In this document: piece after piece, positions 58,301 to 64,000 of the stretch
Layout of the letters: every line of letters starts with the position of its first letter
Numbering within the stretch: position 1 is the first letter of the stretch
Assembly: GCF_008831285.2 (NCBI RefSeq)
Contig: NC_045140.1
Location: 11,960,505-12,024,504 of the forward strand
DNA: 64,000 nucleotides
Direction: 5' to 3'
DNA from: Nymphaea colorata
Taxonomy: Eukaryota; Streptophyta; Magnoliopsida; Nymphaeales; Nymphaeaceae
Notes under the pieces: generated by a model
Seen by the model: the letters and a program-made list of their open reading frames with translations, nothing else
Databases searched by the model: none
What the model was told of the DNA's origin: nothing
Program-made: the position numbers and the translations under genes

Positions 58301-61300
58301 TCCCGCAGGCCTCCCAGAAACAGAAACGTACGGTCCATCCATTCCTTTTCCCAGTAGAGGGAATGATCTGAACCGCATGTCCACTCATCAGTCACATGAT
58401 AATCTAGCTCCTCCCACTTGGTCTTCAGGGCAGCATAGAAGGCAGCAACAGACAAATCACCCTGTGTCAGAGAGTAAATACTGCGTTTAATCTGATAGGT
58501 GCGCAAATGTCTCTTCTTGCGACCATACATCTTTGCAAGCACAGTCCACATATCAAAAGAGGTCGGCTTCCGCAGAATGAGGGGCTGGATATCGGATGAC
58601 ACGGAGCTGATAATCCACACCTTCACTTGGCTGTCCTCCAACGCCCACGTCGCCCATTGAGGATCAGATTTGATGGGCGCAGGTTTGTCGCCAGTGATGT
58701 AAGAGAGACGCCCACGGCTAGTAATCCCAATCTCGAGAGCGGCAGACCAAGATAGGTAATTGTCCTTGGTCAGACGGATGGAGGTGACCTGGATCGGCAC
58801 GTTCTCAGTCTTGGAGGCGCTGCCCGTGTCAAGAACGGCATCTTTTTGAGTCCCCATCGCTTCTGCCATCACAAACAAGCACACAACAACAAGAGGCACA
58901 GCAGCGGGAATGAGGCAACGGCGACGGGAAGGAGGCAGCGGCGACGGCGGCGGGAATGAGGCAGCGGCAACGGAAAGCAGGCGACGGGGAAAGCAGGCGA
59001 CGGCGCAACACAGAGGCCACCCACGGTGGCAGAAACAAAGAACGGGGCGAACGGAGGACCGCGGAGGCGCAACAGAGGACGGCGGAACAGAGGACGGCGG
59101 AACAGAGGACGGCGGCGGCGGAACAAAGGACGGCGGCGGCAGAGCAGGGCGACGTCACAAGGGCAGCAGCGACGCCGGAACAGAGGACGGCGGCGGAACA
59201 AAGGACAGCGGCGGCAGAGCAGGGCGACGTCACACGGGCAGCAGCGGCGCCGGAACTTCAACGGCGTCGGGCGACGAAAAAACTTGACGATCCTCGGAAA
59301 AAACGCTTCTCCAACTCCGCTGGCTCTGATACCATGTAGAAACACGAACCACAAAGAGAGAGAGTGGAGAACGAACACACAATCTACGTGGAAAACCTCA
59401 GAAAGAGGTGAAAAACCACGGGGAGGCTCTGACCTAGGGGCACACCGCAACCCTAGGAGAGAGAAAATTATATTTCACTTAATTCAACACTAAACACAAG
59501 TGACAATATAAAGAGGGAGAGAGGAGAAGCCGCCTAGGGTACCGAGCCCGCCTCGGTACCCGCGCCCCATAGAACCGGGTCCAGGAATGGATCCGGTTCC
59601 CACAGCAACATATTCTAACAGAACACATCTGAAAATTCCTCTAACAAGGCAGGTAGTCGCATGCCAGCGATATTGGGAGCCGGCCTTTCTTCTGCAACTG
59701 CGTTGGCCAGGAGTAGCACGTGGGAAGTGGTTGCCCCATGTAGCATTTTGGAGGTGGCGGCCTCCCTCACTGGTTGTCTTGGAATAGCCGACAAGGTTAG
59801 GCACGTCCCACCTGGCTGTGTAAGGTGCATTTTCATGTTGATGAAGTCCTACACGACCTCGCCCAGTCCTTTCAACTAGTGAATTTCCAAGACAAGGTTT
59901 GCCCCTGCCATGGCTAGTGTATACAACTGCACTGAAAAACCATGGCCTTGGATCTCCAACTTCTCGTCGATGCACCGCCTTTTACATTTTAGTGTACTCC
60001 CATCTCCCACGACCACATCAAATGCAGGTTGGTGGTCTATTTTGCACGCAAGGGCTCTAGCAGACTTCCCACCAATGAAGTTGTGTGTGGAGCCGGTATC
60101 CACTAGTACAATGACCGTCCGACCTCGGAGTCGACCTTCAACGCGCATCAATTGTGGCACCTCGTGTCTCGATAGGGCATGGAGGGATATTTCACGCGAA
60201 TGAGTGAGTCCTTCATCGAGTTGCCCCCACTCGCGTAAGTTCTCTCCAGGGACGTCATCATCTTCTTCCTCGACTAATTACATGTGGAGTTGCCTATAGG
60301 CGTGGCTTGGAGCCCATGGTTGATCACATTGGAAACAAATACCTTGACGAAGTTTTTTTTCATGTATTTGTTCCGGGGTGAGGTGGTGAATAATAGGGCG
60401 GGTTTGTTGGTCTGCCGAGGTTCGCCCTGGATGGATGTGCCTTTGGGCCTGTAGGGGCTACGGTTTGGAGACGAACCATGGTCGTGCCTCGGTCTAGTGT
60501 CTGATATTGACGCTGCTTCTCTTCCACCAGGCAGGCCGTCACAAAACAATCATGCAAGTTGAGGGGTCGCATGCCCTGCACCTCAATACGGATTTCCTCC
60601 TTGAATCCCCCCACAAAGGCGCCAATCAAAGCGTCCGTGGGCCAACCTCGAACCATGTTGCTAAGTTCTTCGAAGTGCTTTTGGTATTCGACAACTGAGC
60701 CATTCTGCCTTATCTTGGGGAGCTCTATGTTATAATCAATGTAAGCCGAAGGCTCGAAGCGCACTGCCATGGCTGCGATCAAAGACCTCCAATCTGAGAG
60801 CCCGTGTTTGCACTACTAGCCAGCGGTACCAACGAATAGCTTGCCCCGTTGAAGTTCATGGCAGCGTGAGCCACCTTCATCGTCTCCAAGATCCCATGGC
60901 ACTCAAAGAGTTGTTCTGCTTTAAATATCCAACTATGTAGGTCTTCTCCACTGAATCGAGGGAAATCTATCTTGGCGGGCTTGAATCGCTTCTGATCATA
61001 CCCCTATAGGCGCCGGTGGGAGAGTTAGGTCTGGTGGAATTAGGGACAAACCCCATAGGGAAGTCGGGCTGGTTGCTGTTGCACCTGGGAATGGCCCCTG
61101 TGTTCATGCCGACGGGGCCGAAGATTGGTGTAGTGGTGGGCAAAGCGCTGTTGGTGGAGATGGCCGACCTGAATGAGCCAAAGGCGATGCCGGAGCTGCT
61201 GGCTGGAGACAGGAAAAGGAGAACGGCGTTGAGAGGAGGAGCAGGCGGTTCGTGGACGACGTCGACTGTGTTGGGGGTTCAGAGCAAACTGGGTGCTGCA

Positions 61301-61776
61301 CACGCCGGCAAACGGCCGCTGGAAGACGCCGGAGCCGCTGGCTGGAGACAGAAAAAGGGGAACTGTGCTGAGCAGAGGAGTAGGTGGTTTGTGGCCGACG
61401 TCGACTGTGTTGGGGGTTCAGAGCAAACCGGGTGCTGCACACGCCGGCCAACGGCCGCTGGAAGGAGGTCGCTAGGCGCTGTGGTCGCCGGAAGTGGGGA
61501 ACGTGGGGGAGGCTGCTGCAGCAGATTGTGAAAGGCCATTGTGATAGCGGCGTGAAGGTGAGTTTCGGTCTCAATCTGGGAGCGTTCCATGTTCTGCAGT
61601 TGCCGGTTGGCTTCGATAATCGTCTCCTCGGTCCAGGCGCGGTGAGCCTCCACTGCGGCCAAAGCGGCGCTATTGAAAGGAGGCACGTCCTGTTCATCGG
61701 TCGCTGGCGGCTCGGCCATACCGGGCTCTGATACCAATTGTTAGCCGTCGGCTAACAAGGTGTGTAGAGGGAAGGG

Positions 61777-61860
<84 letters not shown>

Positions 61861-63009
61861 CATCAAATCATACTTAATTAGGGCAAAACACAAGCTTAAG
61901 TATAAAGCACCACGGGTCCGGACCCGACTGACTCCTCCTGAAAGCAGATCCATATTGGATTAGTCTAACATAAAAACATAAAGAAAACAGATACTAATGT
62001 TCAACCCCATCCGACTCCTACTGGGTGCCACGATCCATACATGGATCGTAACAATGTGTGTGGCTGTGACATGTTGATGCCCTTGTTTTCTCTGCCTTTT
62101 CTTTATTATTTTTGTTCTTTCAATTCCTAAACCTGTTCAAAAGAAAAAGCATTACCAAGGTTGCTGACTATGTTCAAAAGAAAGATGCTTATATTCATCA
62201 TTCATGTAATCTGAAAATCATAAAACTGGAGAAACTCGAAAAGAAGGAAACAAAAAGATGCATGAAAAAGTTTTAGAAGGCTATATATGATGAGTTACCA
62301 TATCATCAAGATCAACATATATTCTTTTGTCTAGCAGCTTATGGAGATCTTTGGAGTTTGGTCTTTTAAGCATTCAGAAAAGGTGCTTCTTTCTGCATCT
62401 TTATCTGCTACTTATGTGCTTCGTGGCCCTTAGGGTCATAGATTTCTATTTGAATGCAAAATGAAGTCTTGGTGCTTCATAAATTTCATAATCTTTTGAT
62501 GTAGGAGTTGCATTGTTTTCCCATTTTTTAATTTAATGGTAATGACTCGCAAGTAGAGTATGCTTTTGATTAATTGACTATCTAATTATGCAATGGTTAA
62601 TTTAGAGACTTTCGTTTGAACTTTTTCTGGTTATTCTACAAACTTCTAATTTAATCTGTAGGTGGCGGACAATGCTCTTCATTGCAAGCATTCCAGCGGT
62701 AATAGTAATGTTTGGGATGCAATTTGCTGTCGAAAGTCCACGTTGGTTATGTAAGGTAGTTAATGGTGCAAAACAGATTCTCTGTTGTTCATAGTCAATA
62801 TTTTGATTTGCATGGTTTGTGAACTGTTAATGTTGCTTTGTTTAGTGTACAGGCTGGCAAATGGGATGATGCTAAAATGGTAGTTAGCCGGATTTGGGGT
62901 GAATCTCAAGTAGATAATGCAATGAAGGAGATCCGTTCTGTTGTTAATCTTGATGGCAGTGACATTGAGGCTGATTGGTTAGAACTCCTTCAGGAGCCCC
63001 ATAACAAAG
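46079..63009 (+). CDS. Probable plastidic glucose/sugar transporter (MFS), 5' two thirds
   Basis: Seven exons (46079-46340, 46440-46560, 47125-47325, 49236-49335, 50886-50998, 62662-62755, 62853-63009) join in one open frame of about 349 codons; the phases agree at every junction. The product resembles Arabidopsis At1g05030, annotated as probable plastidic glucose transporter 1. The N-terminal 87 residues are Ala/Ser/Arg-rich, like a chloroplast transit peptide. [10 protein letters not shown] starts the membrane domain, followed by TM1 (FLFGYHIG), TM2 ([15 protein letters not shown]), the MFS loop (DNFGCRR), TM3, TM4 ([10 protein letters not shown]), TM5 ([16 protein letters not shown]) and TM6 ending in the sugar-porter motif ESPRWL, then the start of the central loop. 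The family moves hexoses, probably across the plastid inner envelope. TM7-12 lie beyond 64000. Intron 5 carries elements E and F. The family is sure; substrate and location are inferred. Confidence 0.9.
46440..46560 (+). CDS. Transporter exon 2 (TM1 start)
   Basis: It encodes GSVAPSG to [10 protein letters not shown] and FLFGYHIG. The donor is gttagt at 46561, phase 2. Confidence 0.88.
47125..47325 (+). CDS. Transporter exon 3 (TM1 end to TM3)
   Basis: Acceptor ctgcag at 47119-47124 and donor gtaagt at 47326. It encodes [18 protein letters not shown] through GAFIGS, DNFGCRR and PLIAGALL, phase 2 at the end. Confidence 0.93.
49236..49335 (+). CDS. Transporter exon 4 (TM4)
   Basis: Acceptor ggcag at 49231-49235 and donor gtatca at 49336. 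It encodes [20 protein letters not shown] to VPIYISE, ending in phase 0. Intron 3 before it is 1.9 kb and holds nothing I recognise. Confidence 0.93.
50886..50998 (+). CDS. Transporter exon 5 (TM5)
   Basis: Acceptor ataag at 50881-50885 and donor gtgagt at 50999. It encodes [20 protein letters not shown] to GIPSDSTPD, ending in phase 2. Intron 4 before it (1.55 kb) holds nothing I recognise. Confidence 0.93.
51292..51558 (-). repeat. Element E left LTR (3' LTR, 267 bp)
   Basis: From TGTTAGTTGTCGGC to GGATTGTAACA. It is followed on the plus strand by aatactctccccttttaag, the complement of the polypurine tract (51559-51577). Confidence 0.93.
51559..51850 (-). pseudogene. Element E chromodomain remnant
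   Basis: The reverse complement of about 51590-51730 reads [20 protein letters not shown] then [20 protein letters not shown], a good match to the chromodomain core (hydrophobic-I-x-W, then T-W-E). The frame continues to the polypurine tract. Upstream linkage to the integrase is broken by shifts. Confidence 0.7.
51982..52843 (-). pseudogene. Element E integrase remnant with internal deletion
   Basis: Fragments include [15 protein letters not shown] near the first catalytic Asp, RLHGMPRSI (52340-52380) and [20 protein letters not shown] (52240-52310), then [12 protein letters not shown]. Between HGMPRSI and the NRQ-type residues before SLETYLR the segment that should hold the second catalytic Asp and about 30 further residues is missing. 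The zinc domain is degraded (KYVQQCDA then a stop). Non-functional. Confidence 0.75.
52844..53413 (-). pseudogene. Element E RNase H remnant
   Basis: Part one reads [32 protein letters not shown]. After a frameshift and stops, part two reads [20 protein letters not shown] and [20 protein letters not shown] (52950-53122). The family is clear; the enzyme is dead. Confidence 0.82.
53407..54273 (-). pseudogene. Element E reverse transcriptase, catalytic box altered
   Basis: It reads [69 protein letters not shown], a TAG stop near 53797 that replaces the usual Gln, then [10 protein letters not shown] and [15 protein letters not shown]. The polymerase box should be FFDD or YxDD, so FFED has lost the first catalytic Asp. 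The frame is otherwise kept through the thumb ([16 protein letters not shown]). Upstream it breaks at element F (TSD gaaca at 54274-54278). Confidence 0.88.
54279..54564 (-). repeat. Element F left LTR (3' LTR, 286 bp)
   Basis: Plus-strand ends TGTAGAAACACG and ATATTCTAACA. It contains a perfect 10-bp inverted repeat with a 5-base loop at 54481-54505 (GGGTACCGAG / CTCGGTACCC). The gag-pol stop codon TAG lies in its first bases as read on the minus strand. Confidence 0.96.
54559..58899 (-). CDS. Element F gag-pol polyprotein, uninterrupted
   Basis: 1446 codons without a stop. The likely start is ATG at 58869 ([10 protein letters not shown], residue 11) or the upstream Met at 58899. Gag: residues about 35-245 ([27 protein letters not shown]) and zinc knuckle [14 protein letters not shown] at 261-274. 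Protease: [13 protein letters not shown] near 361-373. Integrase: RWHERLGHL and CKVCQLAKH zinc ligands, then catalytic acids in [17 protein letters not shown] and [55 protein letters not shown] and the YVDD box ([11 protein letters not shown]). RNase [31 protein letters not shown] and [10 protein letters not shown]. The stop TAG is formed at the LTR edge (LEGEC then TAG), a usual copia arrangement. Functional by inspection; expression is unknown. Confidence 0.95.
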   Translation of the reverse strand: MPLVVVCLFVMAEAMGTQKDAVLDTGSASKTENVPIQVTSIRLTKDNYLSWSAALEIGITSRGRLSYITGDKPAPIKSDPQWATWALEDSQVKVWIISSVSSDIQPLILRKPTSFDMWTVLAKMYGRKKRHLRTYQIKRSIYSLTQGDLSVAAFYAALKTKWEELDYHVTDEWTCGSDHSLYWEKEWMDRTFLFLGGLRDEFESIRSQILNGDEIPGIEEVYARVESEEQRRQVMHLDTGHGPSAFVSRASGTGQRPARHCTHCHKLGHSVDFCWDLHPEKRLVRGRPPSGKRSPSVSDSSQSNSSSGAKSKLSPAQLKELQAYISRLSTTPEESSTSEGAQLAQALVASTDQGNPSLGDWIVDSGATHHMTGDSKLFQEYQLSSGKQRVSMADGSSISVAGKGSLSLLNKYRLHNALHVPNIPVNLLSVSSITKELNCNLIFSADHCSLQDLVTGKKIGIGSVTDGLYRLPVQVASALISATSGHLSGVNDRSTVLRWHERLGHLPFQLIKKLFPHLFASISIDSFACKVCQLAKHVRASYPISLNKTTHPFALVHSDVWGPSGVPTCGGCHYFLTLIDDYSRCTFVYLLRERSEVPAVVKNFVAFVETQFHTIVQAFRTDNAREYVSQSLDEFLKGKGIVHETSCSYTPPQNGIAERKNRHLLNVTRAIMFQRHVPKRYWGDALLTSAHLINRMPTRVLDGQSPYSTLWPTQNPWPLTPRVFGCSCFVHNHSPTLKKLDPRSIKGVFLGYSSTQKGYKCVDPTTSKVYVSRDVTFHEHESYFSVNPLQGECLGNKGEEYSSNQLIQFMEFLDYKVSPSVIDTVTVSNEKGSHMEGVTVDAQPIVARDHLFGQVYARKEKATVEDVGDEDRTNPNPVISPDDPSPSNEELPIAVRKGTRSCTSHPIQRFVSYAKLSTNYKCFITTLSKVVIPRSVDDAKDDPKWLHAMTEEMGALAKNKTWEVVDIPKGTHLVGSKWVYNVKYKPDGTVDRYKARLVAKGFSQKYGIDYLETFAPVAKLKTVRVILALAVHRKWRMDQLDVKNAFLNGHLEEEVYMSMPPGYVQEGKCCHLKKALYGLKQSPRAWFERLRIVMKSTGYKQGNGDHTLFIKQRGGLVSLLLVYVDDMIVTGSDEEENRKMKERLAKEFDLKDLGKLRYFLGIEIARSETGLVMNQRKYTLDLLKETGKLGCRPYLTPIESGTKISIKTGTILDEEGKGRYQRLVGKLIYLTLTRPDITYAVNVLSQFMHAPTDCHWKSAERVLGYLKNDPGKGLLYTRQDKLTIEGYSDADWAGCTDTRRSTTGYCIFLGGNLVVWRSKRQEVCSRSSAEAEYRAVAMGVTEMLWLKILLTDIGVELGDKMKMYCDNKSAINLANNPVLHDRTKHVEIDRHFIRKHIDSKELILPYMKSEDQVADVLTKGLCTSSFEKNVSKLGMFDMYAKLEGEC
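54565..54576 (-). other. Element F polypurine tract
   Basis: On the minus strand it reads cttgagggggag directly before the LTR start TGTTAGAATATG. It primes plus-strand DNA synthesis and also encodes the last residues of gag-pol (LEGE). Confidence 0.85.
58900..59322 (-). repeat. Element F leader with GC-rich tandem repeats
   Basis: The segment holds repeated ggcggaacagaggac units (about 59065-59130) and two copies of a longer block with gcagagcagggcgacgtcac (about 59140-59165 and 59213-59238). The long open stretches across it on both strands are products of the repeat, not genes. It is the untranslated leader between the primer site and gag. Confidence 0.7.
59323..59334 (-). other. Element F initiator-Met primer-binding site
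   Basis: The plus strand reads gctctgatacca, that is TGGTATCAGAGC on the minus strand, immediately next to the LTR at 59335 with no spacer. Confidence 0.92.
59335..59620 (-). repeat. Element F right LTR (5' LTR, 286 bp)
   Basis: The partner of 54279-54564 with one difference. The inverted repeat is at 59537-59561. It is followed by the TSD gaaca. Confidence 0.96.
59626..60160 (-). pseudogene. Element E protease
   Basis: [20 protein letters not shown] and [17 protein letters not shown] give the intact active-site Asp-Thr-Gly. The protease continues to ANLVLEIH (59876), then after a frame change reaches [13 protein letters not shown] at about 59620, the usual segment before RT. There the sequence is cut by element F. 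Protease and RT of E are thus about 5.3 kb apart but contiguous once F and one gaaca copy are removed. Confidence 0.85.
60161..61719 (-). pseudogene. Element E gag
   Basis: The start is ATG at 61719 ([20 protein letters not shown]), only about five bases after the primer site. The N-terminal helix region is followed by a stretch expanded by a 139-bp tandem duplication (61189-61327 and 61328 on). The core is at 60360-60782: [61 protein letters not shown] zinc knuckle near 60295-60345 reads [14 protein letters not shown], with Tyr in the place of the last Cys. Frameshifts separate the parts. Confidence 0.82.
61739..62053 (-). repeat. Element E right LTR (5' LTR, 315 bp) with (GA)37
   Basis: From TGTTAGCCGTCGGC to GGATCGTAACA, then the TSD atgtg. 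The iMet primer site (gctctgatacca, 61725-61736) lies two bases before it. A 74-bp pure GA run (61781-61854) replaces a short GA-rich stretch in the left LTR. The terminus forms a perfect palindrome GTTAGCC-gtc-GGCTAAC (61740-61756). Confidence 0.93.
62059..62661 (+). other. Host intron 5 sequence after element E
   Basis: 600 bp of AT-rich intron with no gene or repeat recognised, ending in the acceptor ctgtag. Confidence 0.7.
62662..62755 (+). CDS. Transporter exon 6 (TM6)
   Basis: It encodes [20 protein letters not shown] and [11 protein letters not shown], with the sugar-porter ESPRWL motif. Acceptor ctgtag, donor gtagtt at 62756, phase 0. It joins exon 5 across 11.66 kb with the Trp-Trp-Arg codons restored. 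Confidence 0.93.
62853..63009 (+). CDS. Transporter exon 7 (start of the central loop)
   Basis: Acceptor gtacag at 62847-62852. It encodes [20 protein letters not shown] and, further on, [12 protein letters not shown]. Homology ends at aacaaag, where the next bases are gcatgg and not GT, so the 3' end is provisional (GC-AG intron or mutated donor). Confidence 0.75.
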
Positions 63010-64000
63010 GCATGGACCATATATTGTTTATGCACTTTCATTGGGCAGATGCATCCGTGTGTTTTTGCATGTGTACTTTCCTTTTTTATCAAGCATGCAT
63101 GTACAGATGGATTTAACTGTTTGATTCCTTCGACTGTTGTGAGTCCTTTTATTGATGATTTTGGTTCCCTTGGTTGAACTTTGAAGTGATATATGCTCCT
63201 AGCTATAAGCTTGAAGATGCAAATTACCTTCCCTTCTTTGGTACTCAATAAGCAAAGAAACTGTTTCATTCTTGTGTTTGTTAAGCAAAAATGTATACCT
63301 CTCTTAAGAAACAAAATTGAAGGAGAAAATGAAATCATAATGACATGCTTAAAACATGTGCAGCTTCCAGCAGATCTCTTATTTTATTGGGGATTTTAAT
63401 CATGATGGCTGCATGTAATTTCATGTTATGAAGGGAAATTTCTTAATATAAATCCAGGAAGAGATGATGCAAACAACACAGTTCATGTGGTTTCTCTGTT
63501 GATTTCTACCTAAATGTGTAGAAAGTTTATTTTATGTTTGTTAGTGGGTCTGTATGGAGCTTCCTATTATTCAAGTAGTGTATCTTATTATGACATAAGC
63601 CCTGAGAATGCCATAGGTCCAAATATTTGTATATGGATTCTAACCAATGGACTACTTTTGTTAATGTTAGAATCTGTATGAGGCATTGAAGTCAGATTTT
63701 GCATGCAGTAGGTTGTTTTGAGACATTTAGGTTTTCGCTGTTCAGCATGTTTTAAATTTAAATAGCAGCCCATCTTATTCTAATTTGTAAAATAGATATA
63801 AATTCCTTTGATGGGTGGATATCTCGCAAAATTTTCACAAAGTTATTTCTACTCTGAGACCCAAACAGGTGTTACGTTTAATTTGAAGAGTGCAAGGATT
63901 AAGGTAAGGAGTGATTTTAAGCTCCAGCAAAGCAATGTCTTGATTCTGACAGGCTAACTTGGGAGAAAAGTTCTTTTGTTCCAATTAAGTTCCCTACTGA
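63010..64000 (+). other. Intron 7 (incomplete)
   Basis: At least 991 bp to the window end. I found no further transporter exon; the expected block for TM7 (an AFIGG-type start) is absent. No mobile element is recognised. Confidence 0.6.

Larger units (their letters stand above)
54279..59620 (-). mobile_element. Element F: young, apparently intact Ty1/copia retrotransposon
   Basis: Bounded by gaaca at 54274-54278 and 59621-59625, inside element E. LTRs 54279-54564 and 59335-59620 are both 286 bp and differ at a single base in my reading (ctacgtgaaaaa against ctacgtggaaaa). Minus-strand order: LTR, iMet primer site abutting the LTR, about 0.45-kb leader, one 1446-codon gag-pol frame, polypurine tract, LTR. 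All catalytic motifs are present, so it may be autonomous. I do not assign the copia clade. Confidence 0.96.
51292..62053 (-). mobile_element. Element E: decayed short-LTR chromovirus, minus strand
   Basis: Bounded by atgtg at 51287-51291 and 62054-62058. LTRs are 51292-51558 (267 bp) and 61739-62053 (315 bp, lengthened by a GA repeat). Minus-strand order: LTR, iMet primer site, gag, protease, RT (interrupted just before it by element F), RNase H, integrase, chromodomain, polypurine tract, LTR. Short LTRs with a chromodomain suggest the Reina clade; this is inferred. All reading frames are damaged. The element is antisense to the host gene. Confidence 0.93.
50999..62661 (+). other. Intron 5 of the transporter, 11.66 kb, filled by elements E and F
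   Basis: Donor gtgagt at 50999 and acceptor ctgtag at 62656-62661. Without element E (10.76 kb plus its TSD) the intron would be about 0.9 kb. Host sequence 51047-51291 contains a diverged tandem repeat of roughly 130 bp (attgagtttc, ttgccagttc in both halves), with a short GA run at 51152-51170 between the halves. Confidence 0.88.

Noticed and set aside
58829-59493. Long open frames on both strands rich in Arg/Gly or Cys/Ser/Ala
   Set aside because: They are produced by GC-rich tandem repeats in the copia leader; no domain.
61741-61963. Frames encoding poly-Leu-Ser or poly-Arg-Glu
   Set aside because: Translation of the GA microsatellite.

Overview
This window is nuclear DNA of a flowering plant. 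It holds the first two thirds of a spliced sugar-transporter gene and, upstream of and inside it, a nest of at least six LTR retrotransposons. The evidence for a plant is a Tat/Ogre-type Ty3 element with a second RNase H, several chromodomain Ty3 elements, a Ty1/copia element primed by initiator tRNA-Met, and a host protein very like the Arabidopsis probable plastidic glucose transporter At1g05030. No species is assigned. I found no rRNA, tRNA, CRISPR array or bacterial-type operon.

Upstream nest (1 to about 41.2 kb). Element A, an old plus-strand chromovirus that starts outside the window, is the base layer. Element B (1681-19564, TSD cctgt), a 17.9-kb Tat/Ogre element with LTRs of about 3.86 kb, landed in the reverse transcriptase of A. 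Element C (22326-41174, TSD ccagg), a minus-strand chromovirus with a large internal deletion, landed in the 3' LTR of A. Element D (22417-35453, TSD caatg), a minus-strand chromovirus with 3.8-kb LTRs, landed in the left LTR of C. Every boundary between layers is marked by TG...CA ends and an exact 5-bp target duplication, so the order of insertion can be read directly: A, then B and C, then D into C.

41.2-46 kb is non-coding. It begins with what is probably the rest of the 3' LTR of A, followed by unassigned AT-rich DNA with microsatellites and the likely promoter of the host gene.

Host gene (46079 to beyond 63009, plus strand). Seven exons join in a single open frame with consistent phases: a plastid-transit-like N-terminus, then transmembrane segments 1-6 of a major-facilitator sugar transporter. 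The remaining exons lie beyond the window. Intron 5 is 11.66 kb because it contains element E (51292-62053, TSD atgtg), a decayed short-LTR chromovirus. Inside E sits element F (54279-59620, TSD gaaca), a Ty1/copia element with two 286-bp LTRs that differ at one base and an uninterrupted 1446-codon gag-pol frame. F is the youngest insertion and the only one whose coding region looks competent. E and F are both antisense to the host gene.

No new biological system of the defence or operon kind is visible. The observations most worth a second look are the recent copia insertion in a gene intron, a tandem duplication of the polypurine tract in the Ogre-type element, its intact ORF1 beside a broken gag-pol, a chromovirus reading frame that runs 86 codons into its own 3' LTR, and a non-GT splice donor at the last visible exon.
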